Assembly (NCBI RefSeq): GCF_040712315.1
Contig: NC_134013.1
Coordinates: 31,717,001-31,781,000 of the forward strand
DNA: 64,000 bases
DNA from: Castanea sativa
Lineage: Eukaryota; Streptophyta; Magnoliopsida; Fagales; Fagaceae
Direction of reading: 5' to 3'
In this document: piece after piece, positions 33,561 to 44,800 of the stretch
Layout of the letters: every line of letters begins with the position of its first letter
Numbering within the stretch: the stretch's first letter is position 1
Notes under the pieces: generated by a model
What the model was told of the DNA's origin: nothing
The model's input: the letters and a program-made list of their open reading frames with translations, nothing else
Databases searched by the model: none
Translations under genes and position numbers: made by a program

Positions 33561-36500
33561 TTCTTGCATTAACAATTTGTGTAAAACATAATTAAAAAAA
33601 TTGTGTAATTAATATATAAAGGAAATATTAATGAATGCGGCCTAAGAGTATTTGTTTGTGATCTATTTTAAGAAAGTTTTTATGGGAAGAAAAAACAATT
33701 AATGTTTTGATAATTTTTTCTATTTTTCATAAAAATTGTGTAAAAACTTTTTAAAAATAGTTTGTTAACAATTGCGCTAAGGATACTATTAATATAACCT
33801 ATATATAATATTGATAGAATTTCAAATAGTGACCAGCCTTAAACTCTCCAAATCTCCATAGCATATTGACCTCAAGTTCTAATTTATAATTTGACTGTAG
33901 AGAAGATAAGGTATGATCCATCCCACGGCCTTTAAGGATATTAATTTCTTGTGGACCACGATGTGTCTTTGTGGCAGTCTCGTAATCACGGACATAAGGA
34001 CATCTTTCAGAAACTATTCTCCATTTTTTCCGGCATGTGAAACGGTTGTTTAGAACTATTTTTTATATATACAACTCTATGCATGCATGTGCAACTACCG
34101 CGTGTCAATTAGTTTAATTTCTGTCTATGAGTTCACCCCAAAAACTCATTTCTTTATTCAGTAAAAATGGGTTTAATTTCTAGCGCTGCCCATCGCCTAT
34201 CACAATATCGTTGTTCATCTTTCTAAGTTAACCATCTATAAAGTGCTCCTTTTTTTACTCTCTGTTTTTTTTTTTTTTGAGAAAGTATAAATTGCTTATT
34301 TGATACATGGTTCTGATAGGTGGAATTGTGTGTGTATATATATATATGTGTGTGGTTTACTATATAAGAGTGGGTCCAAAGAACCCTATCTTAATGAAAT
34401 TCCACGTCATATAAAAAAAAGAGTTATTTATCTGTAAAATATGATAAAATGTCTACTTTTTGTGGGAGGATTGGTTTGTGAAACCGGCAATTTTTGTATA
34501 CCCGAAACATTTACAACCTTGTGAAAGATTCATTATGCATTCATACAACAAAAATTATTCATGATGAGATGCATTGTGCCTCCATCTCACATAAGAGCAA
34601 ACTCTATGTATGATTTATTGATATTCACCGATGAAACTAGCTTTTGTGGGAGAGTAGGATGTTAGGTGAACTGAATAATTTTAAGTAGAATTCAGAACAA
34701 AAAAGAAGAAAAGAAAAGAAAAGAAAAGATCAACTATTTTTTGTGCCTCCATCTCACATAAGACTGAGTGAACTCTATGTAAGAGATTCACTGATGAAGT
34801 CCGCTTTTGTGGGAGAGTAGACTGTTAGCTAGGTGCACTTACATATAATTAAGCGCAAAAGTGAAAACCGACTATAGTAAAAAATTAATAATGTAATTGA
34901 TGATACTTTTTCGTTGAAAAGTTTTTATTTTTTATTTTTCTTGGTTCATTATTTAGTTTCACATTGCAAATTCCATCATGTGATTAAACTAGGGTAAATT
35001 TCCTTCTTCTGTTTGATCATATATATACTCAACATGTTAATGATTCCAATTAGCAAAAGGCACTATCACACTCGTGACTAATCGGAAACATCAACAGAAA
35101 AGGTTTGTCCTTATGTTTTCGGAAATACTATAAAATTGTTCTAATGAGGACAGGGGCATCGTGAGTAATAATTTTTCTTTTCCACATTACCCGTTCATCT
35201 TCCCTTTGGTGAATGTCTCAAGAAAGACATTTACTTGCTAAAATGAGTCCACACTAATTTTAAAATTAGACTTAAAAGCTGTCTTTTTAAAATGTAAAAA
35301 AAAAAAAAAAAATTAGGATCAATTTTAGAATAGTTCTGTGTGCGCGCTTTTAAAATTTTTTTTAATTATTTTTTGATGAAAATAATTAAATTTTTATTTG
35401 ATTCAAGAGATAAACAATGAGTGATATTCCCATAAAAAAAAAGTTAGGTTTATCTTTTAAGGATAGACAAATAATATTGGATGGAGGGGGTGATACGATA
35501 AGCAATTAGTTTACCCATAAGATCACACTAAAAAATAATAATATTAGTGATAGTTTATAAAAATAAAAAGGATAAATAATAGACTTATGTAAAATTAATA
35601 TTGCACTAAATTAAATTAACACATTACCAAAACAACAAAAGGACACGTCAAGAAATCAAAAATACAAATCCTTTGTATCAATTTTTTTTAAAATTTTTTT
35701 TACATACATAAAATTCAGTTAATTTATATAAAAAGTAAAGAAATAGATATGAGGTTTTGATTGGTGAAGTATAAAGTATACCGCACAAATTGGTGTAAAG
35801 AATTTGTATTCACCAATGAGTTACTTCTGCAGCTTAGTCGTCCTAGCTAGGGGACGAGCATTCACAAATCACAATTGCTTTGGTGAAATTTTTAGCTGGA
35901 TGAGTAGAAACTAGAGGCTGAATTTCCTGTATTTAGAACCTGAAATCGCTTTAATGAGTGTGATTGTCGGACCCAAAAATAGCATTTTATATACTACTTC
36001 AAAGCCATGCATTAAGCAATAAGCATTAAACCAAAGTACCCAAATTGAATTCACGAATGAAGACTATCTTTGCCCTTTAAAAGTTCCAAGGGATCTTGTT
36101 AGGGAGCATGTTTGAGACAATCATGGCTATTGTGACTACCTTGAGAGACAAATATCCCATCAAAAGACTGCATGCTGGGGGTAAAAACCGGCACAATTTA
36201 TTTACCATGGGATAGACAGTCAAATCTCCGTGAAAGATTAGAACATAATTGGTCATGGTAAAAAAAAAAAAAAAAGCACAAAAAAAGGTTAAGATTTTGG
36301 GATTTGAATATGACAAATTATACATACAAGGAATCTGAAAGTTCAAAAATTGGATTATATGACAATTGGTCTTCAAGAATTAGATTATGTATATATGTAT
36401 AAACAGCGTTGGAATCATGATTTCAGTTTAGAATGGACAAAATTTAGAGACAAATTTAGAAACAAAATTTAATTAAAAAAAAATAGCAGATATTAATAAA

Positions 36501-36858
36501 AATATATTTTTTAAAAATATAATATAAATGTGTGGCAAAAATGTAATATAAATGTAAACTATAATTTACTTTTCATAAATAATTTACTTAGTTGCTCTCA
36601 ACGATTTTTTATATTTTGTAGCCATTTCATGATTTTAAAATAATAAATATTCAATAGTCTTAAATATTTCTTTCTCTATGTATCTTACTAAGCAACAATC
36701 ATCCAATGATCTCCCAATGTTTGAAATTGTGAAAAAGTCAAGACATTGAGGAAAAAGATTAACGGAATGATGGAGGCATTAGGGATTTAAAATTTCATGA
36801 GAAAATAAGACATAATTTTAAAATATGGACATGTTACTTGGAGTTGGGTTGCTATGAG
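33561..36858. other. AT-rich spacer
   Basis: No gene recognised. Contains an (AAAAG)n tract at about 34707-34728, a diverged tandem duplication (listed separately) and many homopolymer runs. Confidence 0.5.
34574..34840. repeat. tandem duplication, period about 167 bp
   Basis: ttgtgcctccatctcacata at about 34574 and about 34741, each followed by an actctatgta phrase, a cttttgtgggagagtag phrase and a gttag phrase. About 85% alike by eye. Confidence 0.75.
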
Positions 36859-37631
36859 TAGGGATGGCAATGGGGCGGGGCGGGGCCGAAGGATGGGATC
36901 TTTGCCCCCGCCCTGTATAGATTTTTCTTGCCCCATCCCCGCCCCGCCCCGCATGATGGGGAAAATTTCTTGCCCCATCCCCGCCCCTTAAGGCCCCGTG
37001 AAGACCCGCGAAGCCCCGCCCTATACCGTAAAACTTTATTTCTTGTTAATTTTCCCTATAACTATTACCATTTTTTCAAATAAAATGACATGTTTCAATA
37101 TTAAAAATATACTTGAAATTATAAATAAATTTATCCTATCAAATCAAACTAATTTTTAGCAAAAACTAAATAATATTATTTAAATGTTTAACAAGACAAT
37201 GTCACAACAAAAATCTCATAGTATGACACAAAAATCTCATATTATATTAATGATGAACAATAAGTTGAGAAAGACATTTGAATCATGAATGAAAAGACAA
37301 AAAAAAAGAGTTAAAATCGGTACCTTATTTCCAACTTTGCTTGAGAGAAAAGAGAGGTAAAACCACGTCAGGTAGAATAAAATAAGTTGATGATATTTTT
37401 GTTTAAATAGTAGGATTTTAGAGTATGAAAAAATTATAACTTAATCCTTATTAACGCGGGGTGGGCGGGGCGGGTCTAAAAAGTGTAAACCCATCCCCGC
37501 CCCGCCCCGTGGTGCGGGTCTAAAATCTCGCCCCATCCCCACCCCATCACCTTTGCGGGGCGGGGAAAACCCGCACGGGGCGAAGCGGGGAGGGGCGGGT
37601 CAAGCGGGGCGGGGAAAAATTGCCATCCCTA
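36859..37631. mobile_element. non-autonomous hAT element (773 bp) with exact 8-bp target-site duplication
   Basis: Both ends are TAGGGATGGCAAT in inverted orientation (13 bp). They are flanked by gctatgag at 36851-36858 and 37632-37639, a perfect 8-bp duplication as made by hAT transposases. Next to each end lie C/G-only blocks (ggggcggggcgggg and their complements), while the middle is AT-rich and non-coding. It needs a transposase in trans. Confidence 0.92.
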
Positions 37632-38169
37632 GCTATGAGAAATTTTAAACTAAGTTTGGTATATGATTTTGATTTGAACTTAAAAACTGCAGTGATAAGC
37701 CAAAATTGAATTTTAATTGTTATAAGAGATCAAGAAATTAATGCGTCTCTCATTAAAAAAAGTGTCTCTGTCAAATTTCATATTATCTCTTTGTTTATAT
37801 ATATAAAATTAATATGTTATGTACTTATCTCTATCTTTGGCATTAAAGTTGTATTATTTGTGTTGTTATTGAAGTTGTAGGTTTTAAAAGTGCTGATTGC
37901 TGAACTACTAATGGTTGTAATGGAAAATTTCTCCAAGAATTTACTAGGGCGAGACAATGTAATATAAGAATTGTCTTCGTCAAAGAGTTTCCTCGTTAAA
38001 AAAGTTCTCAATGAAATTGCTTAGGGGTTTTCTAACCTATGCTTCGCCCGTAGTAGTCTTATTTCCTTTCTTCATGAGAAAGACATGTGTGCTCCCTATA
38101 GTAACACTATTACTAGTAGGGCTAGGGTTTCAGACTTTTGTGGGGTGGGGAGACAGTTTTAGTATAGGT

Positions 38170-39550
38170 ATGGAAGACCTTACTCGCAGATGTGATAACC
38201 TTTCTCTGTCTGCGAGGGAGGATAAGATGGTGGTTTTGTCAAAGAAGCGTCAGGTTTCGGAGTTTGTCTTGGCAGCAAAGTTCTACACAAAGAGAGCTCT
38301 GAATATGGAGGCGGTGGCTCGTACCTTCCGGCCTATGTGGCATAGAAAGGAGAGTTTTCACATTACAAACTTTGGAAATAATCTTTTGTTATTCAACTTT
38401 GATTTAGAGGTTGATGTGGAAAAGGTCCTCCTTGGCGAGCCATGGTCGTACGACAGGCACTTGGTAATATTCCAACGTTTTGATGAGAGCAGGGCTCTGA
38501 AGGAACTTGGATCCAAATCCGTGATATTCCTTTCAAGTTCATGACACTGGAGACGGTAATGGAGACTAGGGAGACTATTGGGCCTGTTAGTAAGCCACGA
38601 GAGGCCTCTAAGCTAATGGGTGGAACTTTCTTGCGTGTGAGAGTGAAGATTGGTGCTACCGCCCCCTTTGCTATGGAAGGAGAGTAACCTTTGAAGAAGG
38701 GCTGGAATGGTGGGTATCCTTTCAATATGAAAGGCTTCCCAATATTTGCTTTTGATGTGGGCTACTTTTCCATGATGAGAAGGAGTGCGAAATTTGGATT
38801 AAGAGTAAAGGTACTCTTTTGGTGGAACATCAACAGTTTGAGCTCTGGATCAGAGCCTCTCCATTTGGCCTGAGCTGGCGACAGATAATTGAAGTAAAGG
38901 GTTTCGATCCCTTCGTGGCATCAAACCCCTCTCAAAGGATAGACCCAGCAAAGGGAGACCTACAACAGAGGGAGTGCTCGCCTCGACCTCCATTATTAGT
39001 GTATGAAAAGGTGGGGGATGGAGGAGAGGAGGAAAACCAATTGGAGGTGGAACTGGCATGAGAAGTAGGCCAAGCTTAGAGGGGTTCTATCTTGAATCAA
39101 GCTGTGATTAGTGGAAGTTCAAATGGAAGCAAAAATCCTGTAGATTTCGAGGTTGTTATTAAGGGTATTGATAAAGATCTAGTGGACATGCAACAGATTT
39201 CAAACCCTATAGTTACTAATATAGATCGGTCTTCCCGCTTAATTAGTACAAGATTCCCGTCCTCGCTTCTTCCGTGGGTGCCTAGCTAATTTCTCGGAGA
39301 GTTTAGTGGGGCAATCTGAGGGGCAGAGATCTCTGGATTATGGCAGCCATGGTATGGAGAATGGGAAGGTGAGTTTTGTGGTGGGATGGGCTAAAAATAA
39401 GGAGAAAAAGAAGGGCGCAAAAATTGGGAAAGAAAAGCTTTCAAAAGGGGCGGCTGTAAAATACAAAAGTGTTGAGGGGCCCTCTTTAAACAAGCAACAA
39501 AAAAGGGCCAATGGACCAAACTTACCAATCAGCCCAACAAAGACATGATG
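38170..39550 (+). pseudogene. LINE ORF1 (DUF4283 plus CCHC zinc knuckle)
   Basis: The DUF4283 domain is readable from 38170: MEDLTRRCDNLSLSARED, ALNMEAVARTFRPMW and LLFNFDLEVDVEKVLLGEPW. A frameshift near 38505 moves the frame. Further on, CGLLFHDEKEC at about 38755-38800 is the zinc-knuckle block of this ORF1 family, with a TGA replacing a residue between the first two cysteines. WIRASPFGLSW follows. ORF1 would coat LINE RNA; this copy is broken. Confidence 0.85.
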
Positions 39551-39695
39551 GTTGATGGTTGGTGGTTCAGAGCAAGTGGAAGGCCCAAAATGTAAAACCA
39601 TGGAGGTGGGCTTTCAGGGGGATGTATGCATGGACAAAGGGGGGAAAAAAAAACTGAAGGTTGATGAGGAAACAAAAAAGTTAAGTGTTCTCTTT

Positions 39696-40700
39696 TGATA
39701 GGCCAAAATGTATTAACCCTTCGTGATGAATTAATTGAGTAATTAACCGAATTAATTGATTAATCAAATTAACATGCAATGTACGTGACAACATAAACAA
39801 ATTATCAGCTAAAATAAAATGTAGCGGAAAATAAATTTGACAAGGTGATTTGTTATCGAATGGGGAAAATCTCCAAGACAAAAACCCCACCGGGTGATTT
39901 TAAGGTTACTACTCTCGAGAATTCGCTTTTATCTCAAAAAGCAGTTACAAGTAAAAGAATCCCGGTATCTTATACCAACCTACAGTTGAACCCTTACCCC
40001 AATACCCAATTGGACTTGTTCTATAGTGACAATCTTTCCTTTTAATGCACGGCTCCCAGTACATGACTAACCAATAGATGTGCGGATCCTAGTACGTGAC
40101 TTGATCACCAACTTGAGAAGAATGTTAGCTGCAAAGTTCTTCAGTTCATCACACGATGAAGATCACGAAATTACTTGGTCATAAAACCCTATGGTGTACA
40201 AACACAGCAGCTTCGTCAAGAGAATGATGAACTAGGGCAAACTAGGTTTCCGGTCACAATTTGCATGAACAACACTTTGCTTCACACTTGTGTAATTTTG
40301 CTCTCTGTGACAGCCCTTAAAATAATTCTTATATATGTTTACGGTTGTGAGAAAAGAAAGTTCAAATACATCCTCACGGATTGGAATGAAATCAGTGCTA
40401 AAAATCTGATTTTCATAATTCTCGACGGATACCCTATCTGTTAAGCAGCTATCGAGCTTTGTTTAGACAGCTTTTTAAATCTCGATAGATACTAGCTGTC
40501 GAGCTTTAAAAACTAGCACTTCATTACTTGATTCTTGGACAGACTTGCATGGCTTTAACACTTGAACTTGAAACCTTGTTTCTTGAAACATTTAACACAT
40601 CCTAGATCTACCAAATTATAAGTAAAGTACGTTTTGTCAAAAGATTAGCCAATACATGATGACATATGTTCCTAACATGAATTACATATGTCTTAACAAC
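39696..40700 (-). mobile_element. solo copia LTR inserted in the LINE
   Basis: The right half (about 40070-40698) matches the copia LTR at 26180-27143 in the same orientation (aaagtacgttttgtcaaa, gacatatgttcctaacat). The left end is diverged. A 5-bp tcttt flanks it on both sides (39691-39695 and 40701-40705). LINE sequence resumes immediately afterwards, so the LTR landed between ORF1 and ORF2 and later lost its internal region. Confidence 0.82.
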
Positions 40701-40757
40701 TCTTTGCTACAAACTTGGGATCGGCGAAGGTTGCAGAGTAACCTCGCTGGGTCCAAT

Positions 40758-43700
40758 GAGTCTCTTAAGCTGGAACTGTCGAGGGCTTAGAAACCCTTAG
40801 GTAGTTAATGCCTTAAAAAAGGTGCTTAAGTTAGAAGATCCCACCATTGTTTTTTTGATGGACATGAAGTCAGATGTAGATTGGATGACTATGGTTCGCA
40901 ATCTATGTGGTTTTAAATAGAGCTTTATTGTTCCTAGTGATGGTCTTAGTGGTGGCTTAGTGTGATGTTAAAATTGAGGTCTAGAAATCTTCCTTGTCTT
41001 ATATTGATGCGGTTGTTGGAAGTGGAGACAGATTTAGTCAGTGGCACTTGATCGGGTTTTACGAAAATCCAGATACATCTCTATGGGTTGAATCACAGAA
41101 TTTATTGAAGGAGCTTAGTGGGCTTTCTCCATTACCATGACTAGTAATTGGAGACTTTAATGAGATTACATGTTCTATGGAGAAGGAAGGGGGTACTCTT
41201 AGGCCCAATTACCAGATGACCCATTTCAAAAATGCTATTGATTTCTGCAAGTTAAGAGAGGTGGGCTTTGTTAGGCCGAAATACACATGGTTGTACTAGA
41301 AACAGGATGGAACCCAAATTAGGGAGAGATTAGATAGGGCATTGACTACCTAAGATTGGTTTATTTTGTTTCCAGTATCAAGATTGTTCCACAAATCCTC
41401 ATTTGTATCTAATCATAGTCCTTTGCTATTATCCTTCCTACATAAACTGAAAAAGAAGAAACAAGAGAAGCTCTTTCGGTTTGAATCCATGTGGTTGAAT
41501 GATGCCCGATGTGAACAGGTAGTCTTAGAAGTGTGGAATGAGGGGTTGACCTCTAGCTCCAATTTTCCAATGGTGCGTTGCTTAGAGGAATGTAGATCGA
41601 AATTGGAAGCTTGGAATCAATATGTTTTTGGGCATGTAGGAAAGAAAATTTCCCCATTGCAAAAGCAATTGGAGTGGCTAGAGTTACAACCTTCATCCCC
41701 AAACACAAACAGAAGTCTTAGAGAAACAAGAGTGGAGCTTAATTGTTGGCTAGACAAAGAGAATGCGATGTGGAAGCAACGGTCTAGATTGAACTAGTTT
41801 CAGACTGGAGATCGAAACATTGGGTTTTTTCATGCCGAAGCTTCATCTCGATTTCAAAAGCATCTGATTGAAGGTGTCTTTAACGGCAATGAGGTTTGGC
41901 AGGAAGATAGTTTGGAAATTGAGAGGGTGTTTGTGGACTACTATTCGGATTTGTTCACCTTATCGAACCCATCGAATTTCTCTGAAATGGTGGATGAAGT
42001 TCAACCCAAAGTTTCTAAGGCAATGAATTCTTAGCTAATCAGGGAATTTTAAGCAGAGGAGGTATACAGGGCCTTGAAGCAAATGTACCCATTGAAAGCT
42101 CCAGGAGTTGACGGTGTGCCACCTCTATTCTTTCAACATTTTTGGCCTATGGTGGGTAAGATAGTCACAAAAATAATATTGGATTTCTCAAATTTAGGGA
42201 TTATTCCTCCAAAATTTAACGAAACTCATATTGTCTTGATTCCAAAAACAAAGAACCCTAAGAAAGCGACTGAATATAGACCAATTAGTTTATGTAATGT
42301 GGTCTATAAATTGGCATAAAAAACTTTGGCAAATAGGCTCAAGAAGATTGCGCCTTTTATCATTAGTGATTCTTAGAGTGCTTTTGTTAATGGAAGGTTA
42401 ATTACTGACAATGTTCTGGTGGCGTTTGAGATAATGCACCACATTAATCAGAGAAAAGAAGGGGTCAAAGGTGAGATGGCTTTGAAGCTTGACATAAGTA
42501 AAGCTTATCATAGGGTGGAATGGATATGCTTAAACAAGATCATGGGGAAGTTAGGTTTTCATCAATGATGGAGAAGCATTATGTCATAGTGTATTTATAC
42601 GTCTCCTATTCTATTAGAATCAATGGTAAGCCGAGTGATCAAATTACTCCTTCCCGTGGCCTCCGTTAAGGTGACCCTCTCTCTCCTTATCTTTTTTTTT
42701 TTATAATTTTTTTATTGTGAGTCTATAGGAAGTATGGAAGGCATCTTCGTATGTCGAGGTGGTCCTAGTATCTCTTACCTTTTTTTTTTTGTGCAGATGA
42801 TAGTATTATTTTTAGTAAAGCTACCATTGAGGAATGCGACTCCTTACAACATGTCTTGAATGTGTATGAACACTCATCGGGCCAGTAACTGAATCGAGCC
42901 AAGACCTCATTGTTTTTCAGCCCCAATACAGCAGAAGAGATCCAAAATGAGATCAAGTCGAGATTTGGGGCACAGGTGATAAAATAGCATGAGAAGTATT
43001 TGGGTCTTCCCTCACTAGTTGAGAGAAATAAAAAGAACTCTTTCAGAGAAATAAAGGAGAAATTGGCAAAATAGTTGGCTGGTTGAAAAGAAAATCTACT
43101 TTCAAAAGTCGGGAAGGAAGTGTTGATAAAGGCAGTAGCATAAGCCATACCTATATATGCCATGAGTTGCTTCAAAATCCTTGATTCTCTCTATGATGAG
43201 ATGACAAGTCTAATCAGGAGCTTTTGGTGGGGTTAGCGCAAGGAGGAGCTTAAAATGGCTTGGATTAGTTGGGAAAAATGTGTGCTGCGAAGAGTTGTGG
43301 GGGTACAGGGTTCAAACAACTAAAGCAGTTCAACTTGGCACTGTTGGCTAAACAAGGGTGGAGGTTACAATTGGGTCGAGACTCTCTACTATACAGAGTT
43401 TTCAAGGCAAGATATTTCTCTAATTATGACTTTGTCCATGCTGGGATGGGGTGCAATCCCTCGTATGCTTGGAGAAGCCTTATGGTTGCTCGAGAAGTTG
43501 TGAAGAAGGGTGGCAGATGGTAGGTGGGAAATGGATGCTGTATACAGATTTGGAATGATAAATGGTTGCCAACTCCATCTACTTATAGGGTAACATCTTC
43601 GCCCTCAAGCCTACCTCCAAATGCCATGGTTGATACACTTATAGATGCAGTGGAGGGGACATGGAAAAAAGAGCTAACTCAATATTTATTCCTTCTCAAT

Positions 43701-44794
43701 GAAGTGGATGTAATATAGGAATTGCTTTGAGTACCAAGCTTCTAGAGGCCAGGTAGGTGTGGGCACCAACTGTGAATGGTATGTTCACTGTGAGAAGCGC
43801 ATACAAGATTGCTATAGAGATGCACTTAGGTTTTGTTTTAGGGATAGTATTGGATGACAGCAACTTAAGGAAATTTTGGAAGTACATATGGTAGGTGAAT
43901 GTTCCTTACAAAGTTTGCCATTTTACTTGGAAAGCATGTAAAAATATTTTGCCCAAAAAAGAGAATCTGGTGAGAAGGAAGGTTTTGGTGGAGAGTTGCT
44001 GTGTTGAGTGCCAGGCGGAAGTGGAGTCATCTAGTAACTTGTTTTGGGACTATCCAAGGGCTCGAGAGATCTAGTCTTTGTCAAATGTTCTCCGTGTGAA
44101 GAAGGAATTCCATTTTCACTATTTTATGGACTTCTTATGGCATGCGGTTATGGTGGCTAAATGAGATCAAGAGATAGTTGAGAAGATAATTATGATTTCA
44201 TGGAAGTTGTGGACAAATAGAAATGAGGTCAGGAATGGTGGGATAAAAAAGAATGGGCTGTCAATAATTAATGGGGCCCTAGACTACTTGGGAAAGTACC
44301 AATCTAGTGCTACAATCACGTTTATGTAGAAATAAAAGTGCTCTGTTGCTTGGACTCCTCTCCCCCCCCCCCCCCCAACTCGTATAAAATTAATGTGGAT
44401 GGTGTTGTTTTTGCAACTCACAGATCAGCTGGGGTGGGTGTTCTCATATGGGATGATCGTGGTAGAGTGGTTAGGGCTTGCAGTAAGAAGTTACTGGCTC
44501 CCCTTAGTGTGGTTGAGGTCGAAGCAAAAGCTATAGAGTTTAGAATGCAGTTTGCAAAAAGACTTGGTTATCTAGGATTTTGTTCTTGAATTAGATTCAC
44601 TGATCTTGGTTAATGCTTTGAAGGAGGTATCGCCTCCCCTTACTGCTGTTGCTGTGCTAGTGTATATCTCCCTTGCTACATCACATGAGTTTCGCTATGT
44701 AGAGGTATCTCATGTAGGTAGGCAAGGCAATAGGCCTACACATTTACTAGCAAAACATGCCCTTAGCATTGAAGATTTCTTTGTACTAGAGTGA
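40758..44794 (+). pseudogene. LINE ORF2: endonuclease, reverse transcriptase, zf-RVT, RNase H
   Basis: The endonuclease begins MSLLSWNCRGLRNP (40758), and GDFNEITCSMEKEGG follows near 41153. RT motifs are LKAPGVDGVPPLFFQHFW (about 42095), LIPKTKNPKKATEYRPISLC, and LKLDISKAYHRVEW with the first catalytic Asp. CADDSIIF at about 42795 stands in place of the usual FADD/YADD. The finger region follows at 43270-44070. RNase H begins INVDGVVFATHRSAGVGVLI at about 44390 and ends HVGRQGNRPTHLLAKHAL near 44760. At least a dozen stops and several frameshifts, one at a C14-15 run near 44364, make it non-functional. Confidence 0.9.
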
Positions 44795-44800
44795 AGTTTC

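Larger units (their letters stand above)
38026..44800 (+). mobile_element. near full-length L1-type LINE, decayed, interrupted by a solo LTR
   Basis: ORF1 (about 38170-39550) and ORF2 (about 40758-44794) occur in the canonical order. ORF2 has endonuclease, reverse transcriptase, zf-RVT and RNase H regions. Removing the 1-kb LTR at 39696-40700 leaves about 5.8 kb, the normal size of plant LINEs. Many stops and frameshifts occur. No clear poly(A) tail or target duplication was found at the 3' end. Confidence 0.9.
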
